Origin: Eggerthella sp. YY7918
Lineage (GTDB): Bacteria; Actinomycetota; Coriobacteriia; Coriobacteriales; Eggerthellaceae
Length of the DNA: 64,000 nucleotides
Reading direction: 5' to 3'
Assembly: GCF_000270285.1 (NCBI RefSeq)
Contig: NC_015738.1
Span: 2,108,001-2,172,000, forward strand
Shown: one piece after another, positions 63,326 through 64,000 of the stretch
Layout: each line of letters opens with the position of its first letter
Position numbering within the stretch: position 1 is the first letter of the stretch
The notes under the pieces: generated by a model
Told to the model about the DNA's origin: nothing
The model's input: the letters and a program-made list of their open reading frames with translations, nothing else
Database searches by the model: none
Program-made: the position numbers and the translations under genes

Positions 63326-64000
63326 ATGCACTTTACGAAAATGCACGGCTTGGGAAACGATTACTTATATGTATACGGAGAAGTCCCCGAAGACATTAAA
63401 GAGCTTTCAACCAGGCTTTCTGATAGACATTTCGGCGCCGGTGCCGACGGCATGATTTACATAACTAATTCTGCTGTTGCCGATTTTAAAATGCGCATCT
63501 TCAACGCGGACGGCAGCGAGGCTGCCATGTGCGGCAACGGCATCCGCTGTGTCGGAAAGTACGTCTACGACAAGGGTTACACCGATAAGACGCGCCTTTC
63601 CATTGAAACACTCTCGGGTATCCGCACGCTTCAACTTCATGTGGTAGCCGGAACCGTAAGAAGCGTGACGGTTGATATGGGAATGGTTGTGACAGAACCG
63701 CCCGTGACGGTATCAGTTGGCGAAGATCAGATTACTCTCACGCCTGTTTCCGTTGGCAATCCTCACGCAGTTGTGTTTGTGGGCGATGTTGAAGCGGTGC
63801 CACTCGCAACATTAGGTGCTGCGCTTGAACACCATGAGCTTTTCCCCGATGGCGTGAACGTTGAATTTGTGCAGGTGCTCGACAACGAGGCTTTGCGGAT
63901 GCGTGTATGGGAACGCGGCAGCGGCATCACTTTGGCATGCGGCACCGGGGCATGCGCCAGCGTAGGCGCTGCCATAGCTGCGAATCACTGCCAATATAGC
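63326..64000 (+). CDS. dapF: Diaminopimelate epimerase, N-terminal part (runs off window)
   Basis: DapF converts LL- to meso-diaminopimelate for lysine and peptidoglycan. The visible 225 codons begin MHFTKMHGLGNDYLYV and contain both catalytic Cys residues: Cys69 in MCGNGIRCVGKYVYD and Cys205 in LACGTGACASVGA. GGAGG lies six bases before the ATG. It is encoded directly behind the purF fragment and shares its strand, so it depends on the pyrG leader unless a promoter lies inside the fragment. Only about 50 residues are cut off by the window end. Confidence 0.95.
   Translation, partial: MHFTKMHGLGNDYLYVYGEVPEDIKELSTRLSDRHFGAGADGMIYITNSAVADFKMRIFNADGSEAAMCGNGIRCVGKYVYDKGYTDKTRLSIETLSGIRTLQLHVVAGTVRSVTVDMGMVVTEPPVTVSVGEDQITLTPVSVGNPHAVVFVGDVEAVPLATLGAALEHHELFPDGVNVEFVQVLDNEALRMRVWERGSGITLACGTGACASVGAAIAANHCQYS

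Overview
The window looks like a chromosomal segment from an actinobacterium of the class Coriobacteriia, most likely Eggerthellaceae or a close relative. This rests on gene content and protein style: a fabT-acpP-fabK-fabD fatty-acid cluster, a two-gene transketolase, a HisZ-HisG fusion, a three-gene glutamate synthase, ANTAR-type nitrogen control, and a SARP-like regulator with an N-terminal ATPase. G+C looks like the high fifties by eye and was not computed. Four perfect 16-bp parS sites (three at 1.9-2.9 kb, one at 49.2 kb) suggest the segment lies on the origin side of the chromosome. No rRNA, tRNA, CRISPR array or intact insertion sequence was seen.

Layout. 0-2.5 kb: type II fatty-acid synthesis (fabD partial, fabK, acpP) with its MarR-family regulator fabT and two FabT-type operators. 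3-14.4 kb: a leftward housekeeping run of rnr, ctp, ftsX, ftsE, the two transketolase subunits (behind a structured leader), prfB and secA. 14.6-20.4 kb: a large ATPase/SARP regulator, a rightward P1-family peptidase and ClC channel, and a HigBA-like toxin-antitoxin pair. 20.7-27.3 kb: rsfS-yqeK-nadD-proA-proB-obgE and rpmA-rplU. 27.4-38.8 kb: polA, a rightward alpha/beta hydrolase - HxxxD acyltransferase - DUF6320-like trio, metG, sppA, rho and a transaldolase. 39-49.1 kb: an EAL/PAS signalling protein and the histidine operon hisZG-D-C-B-H-A-F-I. 49.4-52 kb: a RelE/Phd-like toxin-antitoxin pair, two small or broken genes and a DUF2797 gene. 52.1-61.1 kb: a nitrogen-assimilation operon, glnN (GSIII)-amtB-glnK-gltB in three pieces-glnA-like-ANTAR regulator. 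61.5-64 kb, divergent: a truncated pyrG joined to a truncated purF, then dapF, which runs off the end.

How it fits together. The nitrogen operon imports ammonium (AmtB/GlnK), fixes it with two glutamine synthetases and passes it to glutamate through a split GOGAT. Its last gene encodes an ANTAR RNA-binding antiterminator. The leaders of glnN (two tandem copies) and of the divergent pyrG each hold a hairpin with a six-base loop carrying A1 and G4, overlapping an intrinsic terminator. That is the arrangement expected of ANTAR targets, so the last gene probably controls its own operon and the divergent pyrG-purF unit by antitermination. The pyrG-purF junction has removed the glutaminase part of both enzymes.

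The other unusual theme is small palindromic repeats inside genes. One element sits in frame in both fabD and hisH and encodes a recognisably similar peptide. A second repeat lies inside rnr and again just downstream of secA, where it forms part of the terminator region.
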